Shown: positions 10,299 through 20,814, counted from the first letter of the stretch. The stretch: 64,000 nt of DNA from Clostridium intestinale DSM 6191 (GCF_900130055.1 NZ_FQXU01000011.1:1-64000), one strand, 5' to 3'. Numbers and translations: made by a program. The notes: a model not told the origin generated them from the sequence alone.

Positions 10299-11579
10299 AT
10301 GCTATCAACCCTACGTAATGCCTGGAAGGTTCCAGATTTAAGAAAAAAGTTATTATGGACAGTTTTATTTGTTGCAATTTACAGGATGGGAAGTCATATT
10401 CCTGTTCCTGGAATTGATACTGAGTATCTTAAAACTCTTACTGAATCTGGAAATAATTTATGGAGCTTCTATGATTTAATGTCTGGTGGTGCTTTAAGTA
10501 GATTTAGCATACTAGCATTAGGAGTTGTTCCATATATTAACTCATCAATAATAATGCAATTACTTACTATAGCTATTCCACCTTTAGAGCAATTATCTAA
10601 AGAAGGGGAAGAAGGACGTAAGAAGATTCAAAATATAACAAGATATGCATCGATTTTATTTGGTGTAATTACAGCCTACGGTACTTATGTATTAATGTAT
10701 AATCAAGGTGGTATACGTGAATCAGGTTTTGCATTCATATATCTTATTATACTAACTTTAACTGTAGGATCAGCTTTCTGTATGTGGTTAGGTGATCAAA
10801 TAACTGTAAAAGGAATAGGAAATGGTATATCATTGATAATATTTATTAACATAGTATCAAGAATACCAAATACTATAGCATCAATAGCAGCATTAAAGAA
10901 TATGGATCAGGTAGATATAATTCAAATAGCTTTATTTGCAGTTTTTGTTGTTTTACTTTTAGCAGTAGTAATATATTTATCACTAGCAGAAAGAAGAGTA
11001 ACTGTTCAGTATGCTAGTAAAGCTGTTGGTAATAGAGTAGCTAAAGGTCAATCAACCCATATTCCATTAAGTTTAATTGGTTCAGCGGTTATTGCAATAA
11101 TATTTGCTATGTCAGTTATGCAATTTCCTAAGACTATTGCACAACTTTTCCCAGATAAAGACTGGGCAAAATGGATAACGGGAAGTACATACAGTGTATT
11201 TAATGAAAAAACTTGGATGTATCCAGTAATTTATGCTGTATTGACAATATTCTTTACTTGGTTTTATACTCAAATAACATTTAAGCCAGATGAAATGGCT
11301 GAAAATATGAATAAATCAGCAGGTTTTATACCTGGAATTAGACCAGGTAAACCAACTGAAAAGTATTTAGAAAATATTTTAACAAAAGTTTCAATCTTTG
11401 GTGGCATATTTGCTGCAATATTAGCGATCACTCCAATAATAATAGAAAATAACACTCAATTTAAGGGTATTTCATTTGGAGGAACTTCACTATTGATCTT
11501 AGTTGGTGTTGCATTAGATGTAATGCGAACTCTTGAGTCTCAATTAGTTGTGCGCCACTATCAAGGATTCCTTAAATAA
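10299..11579 (+). CDS. secY: Protein translocase subunit SecY
   Basis: The 426-residue polytopic membrane protein begins [25 protein letters not shown] and has about ten transmembrane segments. Recognisable motifs are PGID in the first external segment, [16 protein letters not shown] (plug/TM2 region) and [12 protein letters not shown]. SecY forms the protein-conducting channel with SecE and SecG. It lies in its standard spc-cluster position between rplO and adk. Confidence 0.98.
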   Translation: MLSTLRNAWKVPDLRKKLLWTVLFVAIYRMGSHIPVPGIDTEYLKTLTESGNNLWSFYDLMSGGALSRFSILALGVVPYINSSIIMQLLTIAIPPLEQLSKEGEEGRKKIQNITRYASILFGVITAYGTYVLMYNQGGIRESGFAFIYLIILTLTVGSAFCMWLGDQITVKGIGNGISLIIFINIVSRIPNTIASIAALKNMDQVDIIQIALFAVFVVLLLAVVIYLSLAERRVTVQYASKAVGNRVAKGQSTHIPLSLIGSAVIAIIFAMSVMQFPKTIAQLFPDKDWAKWITGSTYSVFNEKTWMYPVIYAVLTIFFTWFYTQITFKPDEMAENMNKSAGFIPGIRPGKPTEKYLENILTKVSIFGGIFAAILAITPIIIENNTQFKGISFGGTSLLILVGVALDVMRTLESQLVVRHYQGFLK

Positions 11580-11602
11580 AGTACAAAATGGAGATGGTGT
11601 CG

Positions 11603-12250
11603 GTGAAAGTTGTTTTATTTGGTCCGCCAGGGGCAGGAAAAGGAACACAAGCAAAATCAATTTGTAATAGATACTCCATACCTCATATATCAACTGGGGA
11701 TATTTTTAGAAAGAACATTTCTGAAAATACACCATTGGGAATTGAGGCAAAGAAATATATTGACAATGGTCAATTAGTTCCGGATGAAGTAACTATTAAT
11801 ATGGTTAAAGATAGATTACAAGCAGAAGATTGTAGAATGGGTTATCTACTAGATGGATTTCCAAGAACAGTACATCAAGCTAATGCACTGGAGGAATTTT
11901 TAGATGATAGAAAAGAATCTTTGGATACTGCTCTATTAATTCAAGTTCCTAGTGAGTTCATACTAGAAAGAATGACTGGAAGAAGAGTATGCCCTTCATG
12001 TGGAGCAAGTTATCATGTTAAATTTAATCCAACAAAGATTGAATCAAAATGTGATGTTTGTGGATCCGACATCATTCAAAGAAAAGATGATTCGGAAGAA
12101 ACAGTTAAAGAAAGATTAGCTGTATATGAAAGACAGACTCAACCACTTATAGAGTACTATAAGGAGAAAGATTTACTTTCAGTTGTTGATGGCACAAAAG
12201 CAATCAATGAGGTCTTTGAAAGTATCTGTAAGATATTAGGAAGTGAGTAA
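11603..12250 (+). CDS. adk: Adenylate kinase, zinc-lid form
   Basis: The GTG at 11603 gives the expected terminus [17 protein letters not shown], with GGAG about 9 nt upstream. An in-frame ATG at 11588 would add an unusual extension. The 215-residue enzyme has the P-loop at 7-15, the DGFPRT segment at 84-89, and a lid with C130-X2-C133 and C150-X2-C153 that binds zinc. It interconverts ATP+AMP and 2 ADP in the cytosol. Confidence 0.96.
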   Translation: MKVVLFGPPGAGKGTQAKSICNRYSIPHISTGDIFRKNISENTPLGIEAKKYIDNGQLVPDEVTINMVKDRLQAEDCRMGYLLDGFPRTVHQANALEEFLDDRKESLDTALLIQVPSEFILERMTGRRVCPSCGASYHVKFNPTKIESKCDVCGSDIIQRKDDSEETVKERLAVYERQTQPLIEYYKEKDLLSVVDGTKAINEVFESICKILGSE

Positions 12251-12252
12251 AT

Positions 12253-13002
12253 GTGATTATATTAAAAAATGATAAAGAAATCGACCTAATGAGAAAAGCA
12301 GGTAGAACCTTGGCAGAGGCCCTACTTTTAGTAGAATCAAAAGTCAAACCTGGTATTACTACTGCAGAGTTAGATAGAATAGCAGAAGAATTTATAACTA
12401 AGCAGGGAGGAAAGCCCTCCTTTAAAGGATTATATGGTTTTCCAAGTGCACTTTGTATCTCTATAAATGAACAGGTTGTCCATGGATTTCCGAGTTCGTA
12501 TAAATTACAAGATGGAGATATTGTAAGTATTGATTGTGGGGTCTTTCTAGATGGATTCCATAGTGATGCTGCAAGAACTTTTCCTGTAGGAGAGATATCA
12601 GAAATATCTAAAAAGCTTATAGATGTTACTGAAAAAAGTTTTTTTAAAGGTATAGAAAAAGCTGTTGAAGGTAATAGATTAACAGATATATCTTATGAAA
12701 TCCAAAGTTATGTTGAACAAAATGGATTTTCAGTTGTAAGAGATTATGTGGGTCATGGAATAGGGAAAGCTGTTCATGAAGATCCGGAAGTACCTAATTT
12801 TGGTAGACCAGGTAGAGGTCCAAGATTATCATCAGGTATGGTACTCGCTATAGAACCAATGGTTAATATTGGAACGTGGAGAGTGAAAACATTAGATGAT
12901 GATTGGACTGTTGTAACAGCGGATGGCATGAAGTCAGCTCATTATGAAAACACTGTTGCTATATTACAAAATGGTCCTGAGATTTTAACACTAATTAAGT
13001 AA
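12253..13002 (+). CDS. map: Methionine aminopeptidase type I
   Basis: A GTG start follows the adk stop by 2 bp; the overlapping ATG at 12251 runs straight into TGA. The 249-residue protein is a type Ia pita-bread fold enzyme with metal ligands in SIDCGVFLDGFHSDAARTF, VGHGIGKAVHEDP and AIEPMVNIG. It removes the initiator methionine from nascent proteins. The secY-adk-map order is conserved in Firmicutes. Confidence 0.97.
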   Translation: MIILKNDKEIDLMRKAGRTLAEALLLVESKVKPGITTAELDRIAEEFITKQGGKPSFKGLYGFPSALCISINEQVVHGFPSSYKLQDGDIVSIDCGVFLDGFHSDAARTFPVGEISEISKKLIDVTEKSFFKGIEKAVEGNRLTDISYEIQSYVEQNGFSVVRDYVGHGIGKAVHEDPEVPNFGRPGRGPRLSSGMVLAIEPMVNIGTWRVKTLDDDWTVVTADGMKSAHYENTVAILQNGPEILTLIK

Positions 13003-13087
13003 TTAAGTGTTGCTTAGTTATAAATTCACAATTACCATAGAGGGATTTGTAGATTTATTACTAGGGTAATCATTGAGGTGAAATAAG

Positions 13088-13369
13088 TTGAATAAAAGCA
13101 ACTTAATTGGAAAGTTAGTATTTTCAAAAGCTGGTAGAGATAAAAACAATCCCTATTTAATAGTGAACGTAATAGCTGAAGACTATGTTTACTTAGCAAA
13201 TGGAAGTACAAAAAAGATAGAAATGCCTAAAAAGAAGAAAATAAAGCACTTGAATTTTACGGAAATCATAGATGAAGAACTAAAGAACTCTATTTTAAAT
13301 AATGAGTATAATCTAGATTTAAAAATTAAGAATTTTATAAAATTTGAAGGCATTGATAAGGAGGTTTGA
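13088..13369 (+). CDS. KOW-domain, L14E-like RNA-binding protein
   Basis: A TTG start follows GAGGTGA by 8 nt. The 93-residue basic protein begins [20 protein letters not shown], a KOW-type fold resembling eukaryotic/archaeal L14e. Small proteins of this type occur between map and infA in several Firmicutes (YbzG in Bacillus subtilis). Its role is not established; ribosome- or RNA-linked work is an inference from fold and neighbours. The infA SD lies within its last codons. Confidence 0.8.
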   Translation: MNKSNLIGKLVFSKAGRDKNNPYLIVNVIAEDYVYLANGSTKKIEMPKKKKIKHLNFTEIIDEELKNSILNNEYNLDLKIKNFIKFEGIDKEV

Positions 13370-13376
13370 TTACCTT

Positions 13377-13595
13377 ATGTCAAAAGATGATGTAATAGAA
13401 ATGCAAGGAACAGTTTTAGAGTCACTACCTAATGCTATGTTCCAAGTTGAACTAGAAAGTGGTCATAAAATATTAGCTCATATTTCAGGTAAACTAAGAA
13501 TGAATTTCATAAGAATTCTGCCAGGAGATAAGGTTACTGTTGAATTATCTCAATATGATCTTACTAGAGGAAGAATTACTTGGAGAGCAAAATAG
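13377..13595 (+). CDS. infA: Translation initiation factor IF-1
   Basis: The ATG at 13377 gives the typical 72-residue IF-1, starting [19 protein letters not shown] and ending RGRITWRAK. The SD AAGGAGG sits 12 nt upstream within the end of the preceding gene. An upstream in-frame ATG at 13344 has no comparable site. IF-1 occupies the 30S A site during initiation. Confidence 0.97.
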   Translation: MSKDDVIEMQGTVLESLPNAMFQVELESGHKILAHISGKLRMNFIRILPGDKVTVELSQYDLTRGRITWRAK

Positions 13596-13645
13596 TAATA
13601 TAGAATACTAATTAATATCTTGCGAATATTTTTTCAAGATTATAA

Positions 13646-13780
<135 letters not shown>

Positions 13781-13827
13781 AATAAATAAAATCCATAAAA
13801 ATTTGATAGAATGGAATACAAATTTTA

Positions 13828-13856
13828 TTGACTTTTTTTCCATTCTAAAATATCAT
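13828..13856 (+). promoter_or_regulatory. Promoter of the rpsM (alpha) cluster with flanking palindrome
   Basis: TTGACT (13828-13833) and TATCAT (13851-13856) are separated by exactly 17 bp, each one mismatch from consensus. A perfect 10-bp inverted repeat, TAGAATGGAA (13807-13816) and TTCCATTCTA (13838-13847), brackets the -35 box. It could act as an operator or as a hairpin in read-through mRNA from rpmJ. Confidence 0.7.
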
Positions 13857-13862
13857 TAGATA

Positions 13863-13989
13863 GGCATTTAATTAAGCATAAATAAATTTTAGGGCGGCTG
13901 ACAGTGGTATTTCCATTGACCTGAGATTTTATTTATATATATTTACCACATTGAAAAGGGAATTTAATTACCAGGAGGTGTAAGTTTTA
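13863..13989 (+). promoter_or_regulatory. rpsM leader with nested hairpin (candidate S4-type autoregulatory RNA)
   Basis: The predicted transcript has about 125 nt before rpsM. Positions 13880-13940 can form a nested structure: AATAAA with TTTATT, AGG with CCT, and an inner CAGTGG-TATTT-CCATTG hairpin. In Firmicutes S4 represses its own operon through a leader element, so this is a reasonable S4-binding candidate. Identity with any described S4 leader motif is not shown here. Confidence 0.5.
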
Positions 13990-14358
13990 ATGGCTAGAAT
14001 AGCTGGTATAGATCTACCAAAAGAAAAAAGAGTTGAGATAGGTCTAACTTATATATACGGAATCGGTTTATCAACCGTACACAAAATATTAGCAGAAACT
14101 GGAGTAAATCCAGACACAAGAGTTAGAGATTTAAACGAAGACGAAGTTAACGCTATAAGAAATTTCATCAACAAGAATTTAGTTGTTGAAGGTGATTTAA
14201 GAAGAGAAATAGCACTTAACATAAAAAGATTAGTAGAAATTGGTTGCTATAGAGGAATGAGACATAGAAGAGGTCTTCCAGTAAGAGGACAAAGAACAAA
14301 AACAAATGCAAGAACTAGAAAAGGTCCAAAGAAAACTATTGCTAATAAGAAAAAATAG
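13990..14358 (+). CDS. rpsM: 30S ribosomal protein S13
   Basis: The 122-residue S13 begins [26 protein letters not shown] and carries the basic tail [23 protein letters not shown]13 forms bridges to the 50S subunit and contacts P-site tRNA. CAGGAGGTG precedes the ATG. This is the first gene of the alpha cluster. Confidence 0.98.
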   Translation: MARIAGIDLPKEKRVEIGLTYIYGIGLSTVHKILAETGVNPDTRVRDLNEDEVNAIRNFINKNLVVEGDLRREIALNIKRLVEIGCYRGMRHRRGLPVRGQRTKTNARTRKGPKKTIANKKK

Positions 14359-14373
14359 TAAGGAGGGAAGACA

Positions 14374-14769
14374 ATGGTAGCAGCAAAAGTTAAGAAAACT
14401 AGAAGAAGAAAAGAAAGAAAAAATGTTGAACATGGAGCAGCTCACATTAAGTCAACTTTCAATAACTCTATCGTAACTTTAACTGATGCAGTTGGTAATG
14501 CATTATCATGGTCATCAGCGGGTGCGTTAGGATTTAGAGGGTCAAGAAAGAGTACTCCTTTTGCGGCTCAAATGGCAGCTGAAACAGCGGCTAAAACAGC
14601 TATGGAACACGGATTAAAAAGTGTTGAAGTATATGTAAAAGGTCCAGGATCAGGTAGAGAAGCTGCTATAAGAAGTTTACAAGCAGCAGGATTAGAAGTA
14701 ACTTTAATTAAAGATGTTACTCCAATTCCACATAACGGATGTAGACCACCAAAAAGAAGAAGAGTGTAG
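14374..14769 (+). CDS. rpsK: 30S ribosomal protein S11
   Basis: The 131-residue S11 has the family stretches [30 protein letters not shown] and the C-terminal [14 protein letters not shown]11 lines the mRNA exit region of the platform. AAGGAGGG precedes the ATG. Confidence 0.98.
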   Translation: MVAAKVKKTRRRKERKNVEHGAAHIKSTFNNSIVTLTDAVGNALSWSSAGALGFRGSRKSTPFAAQMAAETAAKTAMEHGLKSVEVYVKGPGSGREAAIRSLQAAGLEVTLIKDVTPIPHNGCRPPKRRRV

Positions 14770-14795
14770 TAGAAACATCATAGGAGGTGTAATTA

Positions 14796-15416
14796 ATGGC
14801 AAGATATACTGGAGCATCATGTAGATTGTGCAGAAGAGAAGGCGCTAAGCTATTTCTTAAAGGAGATAGATGCTATACAGATAAATGTGCTTTCGTGAGA
14901 AGAAGCTACGCACCAGGACAACATGGAGCTAGTAAAAAGAAGCTTTCTAACTACGGAATGCAGTTAAGAGAAAAGCAAAAAGCTAAAAGAATTTATGGAG
15001 TACTTGAAAAACAATTTTCTAAGTACTATGAAAAAGCAGATAAGATGAGAGGCATAACAGGTGAAAACCTACTTATGTTACTAGAAATGAGACTAGATAA
15101 CGCAGTATTCAGATTAGGATACGGTGCATCTAGAACTGAGGCTAGACAATTAGTTAATCACGGACATTTCTTAGTTAACGGTAAAAAAGTTGATATTGCT
15201 TCATATAAAGTAAGTGTTAACGACGTTATCTCTGTATCTGAAAAAAGCAGAGGAACTGAAAAGTTCAAAGTATTTGCTGAAAATCCAAAAACATTACCAA
15301 AATGGATAATGTCAACACCTGAAAACTTTGAAGGTAAAATAATTGCTATGCCAGCAAGAGAAGACATTGATACTGCAATCAATGAAACTCTTATCGTTGA
15401 GTTATACAGCAAGTAA
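14796..15416 (+). CDS. rpsD: 30S ribosomal protein S4, zinc form
   Basis: The 206-residue S4 has N-terminal cysteines C9, C12, C26 and C31 (zinc form). The S4 RNA-binding domain is at about 95-160 ([31 protein letters not shown]). S4 initiates 30S assembly and is the usual repressor of the alpha operon. In Bacillus subtilis rpsD is unlinked, whereas here it lies between rpsK and rpoA. Confidence 0.98.
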   Translation: MARYTGASCRLCRREGAKLFLKGDRCYTDKCAFVRRSYAPGQHGASKKKLSNYGMQLREKQKAKRIYGVLEKQFSKYYEKADKMRGITGENLLMLLEMRLDNAVFRLGYGASRTEARQLVNHGHFLVNGKKVDIASYKVSVNDVISVSEKSRGTEKFKVFAENPKTLPKWIMSTPENFEGKIIAMPAREDIDTAINETLIVELYSK

Positions 15417-15425
15417 TAATATGTT

Positions 15426-15458
15426 ATTTGCGAGGGGGTTATACTCTCCTTTGCAAAT
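15426..15458 (+). promoter_or_regulatory. Strong hairpin between rpsD and rpoA
   Basis: Thirteen consecutive pairs (including G-U) form between 15426-15438 and 15446-15458 around a TTATACT loop, with ATTTGC/GCAAAT at the base. No T-run follows, so it is not a standard terminator. It could be an mRNA processing site or a translational control element adjusting rpoA relative to the ribosomal genes. Confidence 0.55.
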
Positions 15459-15516
15459 ATTGAATCAGTTGCCCTCATAATAAGGTTGCCACATTATAAA
15501 AAGGAGGGTTTTGCGC

Positions 15517-16464
15517 ATGTTAGAAATAGAAAAACCAATAATTGAATGTATAGAACAAAGTGAAGATGGTACTTATGGGAAATTCGTAGTTGAACCATTA
15601 GAAAGAGGTTATGGAATTACTCTGGGAAATGCGTTAAGAAGAATACTTCTTTCATCATTACCTGGTGTAGCTACTACTTCTGTTAAAATTGATGGAGTAC
15701 TACATGAGTTTTCTACTGTTACTGGTGTTAAGGAGGATGTTACTGAACTTATCCTTAATATAAAAGGGTTAGCTCTTAGAATGAATGGAGAAGGACCAAA
15801 GGTTATTTACATTGATTCTAAAGGACCTGGAGTAGTAACAGGTGCAGATATTAAAACAGATGGAGACGTTGAAGTAGTTAATAAAGATATGCATATAGCT
15901 ACTTTAGACGAAAATGGAAGATTATATATGGAGCTTACTGTTAACAGAGGTAGAGGATATGTGACTCAAAATAAAAATAAGTCAGATTCATTACCATTAA
16001 GCGCTATAGCAGTAGATTCAATCTATACTCCTGTAAAAAGAGTAAACTTTACAGTTGAAAATACAAGAGTAGGTCAAATTACTGACTATGATAAGTTAGC
16101 ATTAGAAATATGGACTAATGGAACAATCAAGATAGATGAAGCTATAAGTCTTTCAGCCAAAATTTTAATTGAACACTTCAAACTTTTCATGTCACTTACA
16201 GATAATACAAATGACATGGAGATAATGATTGAAAAAGAAGAAGATAAAAAAGAAAAAGTCCTTGAGATGACTATTGAAGAGCTTGATCTTTCAGTTAGAT
16301 CATATAACTGTTTAAAGAGAGCAGGTATAAATACTGTTCAAGAGCTTGCATTGAGATCAATGGATGATATGATGAAAGTAAGAAACTTAGGTAAAAAATC
16401 TCTCGAAGAAGTTGAGAGAAAACTTAAGGAATTAGGCTTAGGTTTAAGACTAAGTGACGAGTAA
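15517..16464 (+). CDS. rpoA: RNA polymerase alpha subunit
   Basis: The ATG at 15517 ([22 protein letters not shown]) follows AAGGAGGG; an in-frame TTG at 15511 is less likely. The 315-residue protein has the dimerisation domain ([22 protein letters not shown]) and, after about residue 240, the C-terminal domain ([31 protein letters not shown]). The latter contacts UP elements and activators. Confidence 0.98.
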   Translation: MLEIEKPIIECIEQSEDGTYGKFVVEPLERGYGITLGNALRRILLSSLPGVATTSVKIDGVLHEFSTVTGVKEDVTELILNIKGLALRMNGEGPKVIYIDSKGPGVVTGADIKTDGDVEVVNKDMHIATLDENGRLYMELTVNRGRGYVTQNKNKSDSLPLSAIAVDSIYTPVKRVNFTVENTRVGQITDYDKLALEIWTNGTIKIDEAISLSAKILIEHFKLFMSLTDNTNDMEIMIEKEEDKKEKVLEMTIEELDLSVRSYNCLKRAGINTVQELALRSMDDMMKVRNLGKKSLEEVERKLKELGLGLRLSDE

Positions 16465-16476
16465 GGAGGTAGAATC

Positions 16477-16818
16477 ATGGCAGGATATCGTAAGTTAGGT
16501 CGTCCAACAGACCAAAGAAGAGCTATGCTAAGAAACCTTGTTACAAGCTTCTTAAAGCATGGTAAAATAGAAACTACAGATACAAGAGCAAAAGAAGCAA
16601 GAAGTCTTGCTGAAAAGATGATTACTTTAGCTAAAAGAGGAGATCTTCACGCTAGAAGACAAGTATTATCTTTTGTTACTGAAGAAGCTGTAGTTAAAAG
16701 ATTATTTGAAGAAATTGCTCCTAAATATACTGAGAGAAATGGTGGATACACTAGAATGTTCAAAGTTGGTCCTAGAAGAGGAGACGGAGCAGAAGTAGTT
16801 ATACTTGAGTTAGTATAA
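16477..16818 (+). CDS. rplQ: 50S ribosomal protein L17
   Basis: The 113-residue L17 begins [24 protein letters not shown] and ends with the [12 protein letters not shown] strand typical of the family. It is the last ribosomal gene of the alpha cluster and is followed by a terminator-like hairpin. TAAGGAGGT precedes the ATG. Confidence 0.98.
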   Translation: MAGYRKLGRPTDQRRAMLRNLVTSFLKHGKIETTDTRAKEARSLAEKMITLAKRGDLHARRQVLSFVTEEAVVKRLFEEIAPKYTERNGGYTRMFKVGPRRGDGAEVVILELV

Positions 16819-16824
16819 TATAGA

Positions 16825-16856
16825 GGGGATTAAGTATATACTTAGTCCCCATTTTA
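16825..16856 (+). terminator. Terminator after rplQ
   Basis: GGGGATTAAG and CTTAGTCCCC form a 10-bp stem (one G-U) around TATATA, followed by ATTTTAT. The T-tract is interrupted, so partial read-through into the ECF genes is possible. Confidence 0.75.
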
Positions 16857-16937
16857 TCATACTTAGATATAATTATTATAAAGTATATATTCAATTATAG
16901 ATTTTATAATAATTATATAACTAAGGGGGCGAATAGC

Positions 16938-17783
16938 ATGGAAGACAAAATCATTAAATGTGAAGATATTAGTTTTAAATATTTTTCGCACGAAAATGGA
17001 GAAGAACATTACGCATTAAATGGTGTGAACCTAGAAGTTACAAGAGGAGAATTTTTAGTAGTACTTGGTCATAATGGATCAGGAAAATCTACTATTGCAA
17101 AACATATAAATGCTTTATTATTACCCACTGAGGGGGCAATATATGTTAAAGGTTTGAATACTAAAGATAAAGATAATTTATGGGAAGTTAGAAAAACCGC
17201 AGGAATGGTTTTTCAAAATCCAGATAATCAATTAGTTGCAACTATAGTTGAGGAAGATGTAGCATTTGGTCCTGAAAATTTAGGGGTCGAGTCTAAGGAA
17301 ATAAGAGCTAGAGTAGATGAAGCGCTTAAAAAAGTTGGAATGTATGAATATAGAAGGCATGCACCTCACCTATTGTCAGGGGGACAAAAACAAAGAATCG
17401 CTATAGCTGGGATATTAGCTATGCAACCAGAGTGCATAATATTTGATGAGCCTACTGCTATGTTAGACCCATCAGGTAGAAAAGAAGTTATGAATACCAT
17501 AAGAGAAATAAATAAAAACTTAGGAATTACCATAGTGCTTATAACACATTATATGGATGAGGCTGCTCAAGGAGATAGAGTTATAGTTATGGAACAAGGT
17601 AAAATTGTTCTAGAAGGAAATCCAAGAGAAGTGTTTTCAAAAGTTAAGACAATGAAGGAAATAGGACTTGATGTTCCTCAGGTTACGGAATTAGCTTATG
17701 AACTTCAAAAAGAAGGTATAAATATTAGTACCGAAATATTAAATGTAGATGAGATGGTGAATGCATTATGTCAATTAAAGTAA
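16938..17783 (+). CDS. ecfA1: ECF transporter ATPase A1
   Basis: This 281-residue ABC ATPase has Walker [11 protein letters not shown]-loop [23 protein letters not shown], signature LSGGQKQR and Walker [13 protein letters not shown]. The Q-loop wording is typical of energy-coupling-factor ATPases for vitamin and metal uptake. It overlaps ecfA2 by 16 bp. The ecfA1-ecfA2-ecfT-truA order after rplQ is conserved in Firmicutes. No substrate-binding S component is encoded nearby. Confidence 0.96.
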   Translation: MEDKIIKCEDISFKYFSHENGEEHYALNGVNLEVTRGEFLVVLGHNGSGKSTIAKHINALLLPTEGAIYVKGLNTKDKDNLWEVRKTAGMVFQNPDNQLVATIVEEDVAFGPENLGVESKEIRARVDEALKKVGMYEYRRHAPHLLSGGQKQRIAIAGILAMQPECIIFDEPTAMLDPSGRKEVMNTIREINKNLGITIVLITHYMDEAAQGDRVIVMEQGKIVLEGNPREVFSKVKTMKEIGLDVPQVTELAYELQKEGINISTEILNVDEMVNALCQLK

Positions 17784-18622
17784 ACAAATTAACTCATATA
17801 TATATGCCTAAGACACCTTTTGAGAAAAAGGCACTAAATAATGTATCTGTTGATATAGAACAAGGTGAATTTGTGGCATTAATTGGTCATACAGGCTCAG
17901 GTAAGTCAACATTAATCCAACATCTAAATGGATTATTGGAAGCCAGTTCTGGGGAAATAATAGTAGATGGAACTAATATCACTGCGAAGGGCGCTAAGCT
18001 AAGTGAAATAAGAAAAAAAGTAGGGTTAGTGTTCCAATATCCTGAATATCAATTATTTGAAGAAACTATAGAAAAAGATATTGCATTTGGGCCTAGGAAC
18101 TTAGCATTAAGTGAAGAAGAAATACATAAAAGAGTAATCAAGGCCATGAATATGGTTGGACTCGATTATGAGATTTATAAAGATAAATCTCCATTTGAGT
18201 TAAGTGGTGGACAAAAACGTAGAGTTGCTATAGCAGGTGTAGTTGCAATGGAACCTAAGGTTTTGATATTAGATGAACCTACAGCAGGATTAGACCCTAA
18301 GGGAAGAGATGAGATATTAGTACAGATTCAAAAGTTACACAAAGAATATGGAATGACTATAGTATTAGTATCTCATAGTATGGAGGACGTAGCCAAAGTT
18401 GCTAATAGAGTTATAGTAATGAATTCGGGTGAAATTATATTAGATGGAGAGCCTAAAGAAGTATTTAAGGAAAGTGAAGTACTAGAGAGTGTTGGATTAG
18501 CAGTTCCTCAGGTAACTTACTTAATAAAGGCATTGATAGAAAAAGGTTTTAAAGTAGATAAAGATATATTTACAATTGACCAAGCTAAGGAAGATCTTAT
18601 TAAGATTTTAAGGAAGAACTAG
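17768..18622 (+). CDS. ecfA2: ECF transporter ATPase A2
   Basis: The 284-residue second ATPase has Walker [41 protein letters not shown] and [12 protein letters not shown]. It should pair with EcfA1 as a heterodimer driving EcfT and interchangeable S components. The start lies within ecfA1, consistent with coupled translation. Confidence 0.96.
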   Translation: MSIKVNKLTHIYMPKTPFEKKALNNVSVDIEQGEFVALIGHTGSGKSTLIQHLNGLLEASSGEIIVDGTNITAKGAKLSEIRKKVGLVFQYPEYQLFEETIEKDIAFGPRNLALSEEEIHKRVIKAMNMVGLDYEIYKDKSPFELSGGQKRRVAIAGVVAMEPKVLILDEPTAGLDPKGRDEILVQIQKLHKEYGMTIVLVSHSMEDVAKVANRVIVMNSGEIILDGEPKEVFKESEVLESVGLAVPQVTYLIKALIEKGFKVDKDIFTIDQAKEDLIKILRKN

Positions 18623-18637
18623 GGGAGGGATTTTAAA

Positions 18638-19447
18638 ATGATAAAAGATATAACTATTGGGCAATACGTTCCTGGAGATTCCTTCATACATAAATTGGAT
18701 CCTAGGACAAAAATAATATCTGCAATATTATTTATTGTGTCGTTATTTATAATAAATGAATTTATTGGTTATATTTTTGTAGTGGCATTTATAGCATCTG
18801 CAATAATTAGTTCTAAAGTATCTCCTAGGTTCTACTTTAAGGGAATTAAACCTGTCATGACTTTAATAATAATAACTGCTATACTGAATATTTTTATGAT
18901 AAAAGGAACAAGCGATACACTTTTATTTAGTTGGAAGTTTATAAAAGTATATGAAGAGGGAATTAATATAGCTATATTTATGACATTAAGACTATTATTC
19001 TTAATAATAGGAACATCTATATTAACCTTAACTACATCACCTATAGAGCTTACAGATGCTTTAGAAAGGCTGCTAAAACCTTTAGGGGTAATAGGGATTA
19101 GTTCACATGAAGTAGCTATGATGATGACTATTGCTTTAAGATTTATACCAACCTTAATAGATGAAACTGATAAGATTATGAAAGCACAAAAAGCAAGAGG
19201 CGCTGATTTTGATGGTGGAAATATATTTCAGAAAGCTAAGAGTCTTATACCATTATTAGTTCCTTTATTTATAAGTTCATTTAAGAGAGCTGATGAGTTA
19301 GCGATGGCAATGGAAGCTAGATGCTATAGAGGTGGAGATGGTAGAACTAGGATGAAACAACTCAAATATACATCTATAGATACATTAGCTTACTTCATAG
19401 TAGCTATGTTAATTGTTATAAGTATTGGTGTAAGAGTTTTATTATAA
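18638..19447 (+). CDS. ecfT: ECF transporter transmembrane protein EcfT
   Basis: The 269-residue membrane protein has several hydrophobic segments. Its C-terminal coupling helices carry the Ala-Arg-Gly type motifs (QKARGADF and MEARCYRGGDGRTRM) that contact the two ATPases. AGGGGAGGG precedes the ATG. It completes the ECF energising module with the two genes upstream. Confidence 0.96.
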   Translation: MIKDITIGQYVPGDSFIHKLDPRTKIISAILFIVSLFIINEFIGYIFVVAFIASAIISSKVSPRFYFKGIKPVMTLIIITAILNIFMIKGTSDTLLFSWKFIKVYEEGINIAIFMTLRLLFLIIGTSILTLTTSPIELTDALERLLKPLGVIGISSHEVAMMMTIALRFIPTLIDETDKIMKAQKARGADFDGGNIFQKAKSLIPLLVPLFISSFKRADELAMAMEARCYRGGDGRTRMKQLKYTSIDTLAYFIVAMLIVISIGVRVLL

Positions 19448-19458
19448 GGTGAAACTGA

Positions 19459-20193
19459 ATGAGAAATATTAAGCTTAAGCTTGAATACGATGGTACTCAT
19501 TTTTGTGGGTGGCAGAAGCAAACAAATGGAAGAACAGTAGAAGCGGTATTACAGTTTGCTGTAGAAACTATAGTTAAGGAAGATATAAAGCTAATAGGAT
19601 GTAGTAGAACGGATTCTGGGGTGCATGCAAAAGAATATGTGGTAGCATTTAAAACCAATAGTAAAATACCAGCTGAAAAATTTAAAGATGCTATTAATAC
19701 AAAGCTTCCTAAGGATATAGTAGTACTTTGTTCAGAAGAGGTTTCAGAAGAATTTCATCCGAGATATCATACTAAAGGTAAAACTTATTGCTATACTATA
19801 TTAAATTCTGAATTACCTAGAGCTATAGGTAAAGATTATGTATATCACTTTAAGTGGAAGCTAGATGTGGATAAGATATCTGACGCATCTAAATATTTTA
19901 TAGGTACTCATGATTTTAATGCATTTAGATCTCTAGGTGGTTCTGTAAAGACAACGGTAAGAACAATATGGGATATTAAAGTAAAAAAAGATGAAGAAGT
20001 TATAAAAATTTATGTATCAGGTGATGGTTTTCTCTATAATATGGTAAGAATAATAGTAGGTACTTTAATACAAGTGGGAAGAAGTAAAATAGAACCATCA
20101 GAAATAGAAGATATAATTAATAAAAAGGATAGAAAAAATGCTGGGAAGTGTGCTCCAGCTACAGGTTTATGTTTAGAAAAAGTTTTTTATTAA
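19459..20193 (+). CDS. truA: tRNA pseudouridine(38-40) synthase
   Basis: The 244-residue enzyme begins MRNIKLKLEYDGTHFCGWQ and has the catalytic aspartate in GCSRTDSGVHAKEYV and the FLYNMVRIIVGTL motif. TruA isomerises uridines at positions 38-40 of the tRNA anticodon arm. It starts 12 bp after ecfT with an AAGGTGA site. Confidence 0.97.
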   Translation: MRNIKLKLEYDGTHFCGWQKQTNGRTVEAVLQFAVETIVKEDIKLIGCSRTDSGVHAKEYVVAFKTNSKIPAEKFKDAINTKLPKDIVVLCSEEVSEEFHPRYHTKGKTYCYTILNSELPRAIGKDYVYHFKWKLDVDKISDASKYFIGTHDFNAFRSLGGSVKTTVRTIWDIKVKKDEEVIKIYVSGDGFLYNMVRIIVGTLIQVGRSKIEPSEIEDIINKKDRKNAGKCAPATGLCLEKVFY

Positions 20194-20220
20194 AAAGTTA
20201 AAATAAAAGTGTTAAATTTA

Positions 20221-20249
20221 TTGACACGCCCGTAAGCGTGTATTATAAT
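20221..20249 (+). promoter_or_regulatory. Near-perfect sigma-A promoter of rplM-rpsI
   Basis: TTGACA (20221-20226) and TATAAT (20244-20249) both match consensus, with a 17-bp spacer. The spacer contains a perfect dyad, ACACGC-CCGTAA-GCGTGT (20224-20241), overlapping the -35 box. That dyad is either a chance palindrome or a repressor site. Confidence 0.9.
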
Positions 20250-20255
20250 GTTACT

Positions 20256-20354
20256 TGTTGTTATGATAGTTTGTGTATAAGATTCATAGTATTGGAATCT
20301 AAACATAAAGTTAGGACATAAATGTTTAAAATAGTAGTTCAGGGAGGGAAAATG
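20256..20354 (+). promoter_or_regulatory. rplM leader RNA (L13-leader candidate)
   Basis: About 100 nt separate the predicted start site from rplM. A hairpin AGATTC-N9-GAATCT (20280-20300) can extend outward by pairing TTTGTGT with ACATAAA. Firmicutes often carry an L13 leader RNA at this place. The match to that family is inferred from position and fold only. Confidence 0.55.
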
Positions 20355-20789
20355 ATGAAATCATACATCGCTAAACCACAAGAAGTTGAAAGAAAATGGT
20401 ATGTAGTTGATGCTGCTGGTAAACCACTTGGTAGAGTTGCTAGCCAAATAGCTTCAATATTAAGAGGAAAAAATAAACCAACATTTACACCAAATGTTGA
20501 TTGTGGAGATTTCGTAATAGTTATAAATGCTGAGAAAGTTGTTTTAACTGGTAAGAAATTAGACCAAAAATTCTTAAGAAAACATAGTTTATATCCAGGT
20601 GGATTAAAAGAAACTCCATATAGAGAAGTTTTAGAAAAAAAACCTGAGTTTGCTTTTGAAGAAGCTGTAAGAAGAATGCTTCCAAAGGGAGTATTAGGAA
20701 GACAAATGTTAAAGAAACTTAAGGTTTACAGAGGAGAAGAACATAATCACGCTGCTCAACAACCAGAAGTACTAGAATTAAAGTACTAA
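20355..20789 (+). CDS. rplM: 50S ribosomal protein L13
   Basis: The ATG at 20355 is chosen ([20 protein letters not shown]), 7 nt from GGAGG; the adjacent ATG at 20352 and the far upstream ATG at 20322 are less well placed. The 144-residue L13 contains [21 protein letters not shown] and [14 protein letters not shown]. It is an early 50S assembly protein. Confidence 0.97.
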   Translation: MKSYIAKPQEVERKWYVVDAAGKPLGRVASQIASILRGKNKPTFTPNVDCGDFVIVINAEKVVLTGKKLDQKFLRKHSLYPGGLKETPYREVLEKKPEFAFEEAVRRMLPKGVLGRQMLKKLKVYRGEEHNHAAQQPEVLELKY

Positions 20790-20814
20790 TACAGACTCGG
20801 GAGGAGGAAGAAAA

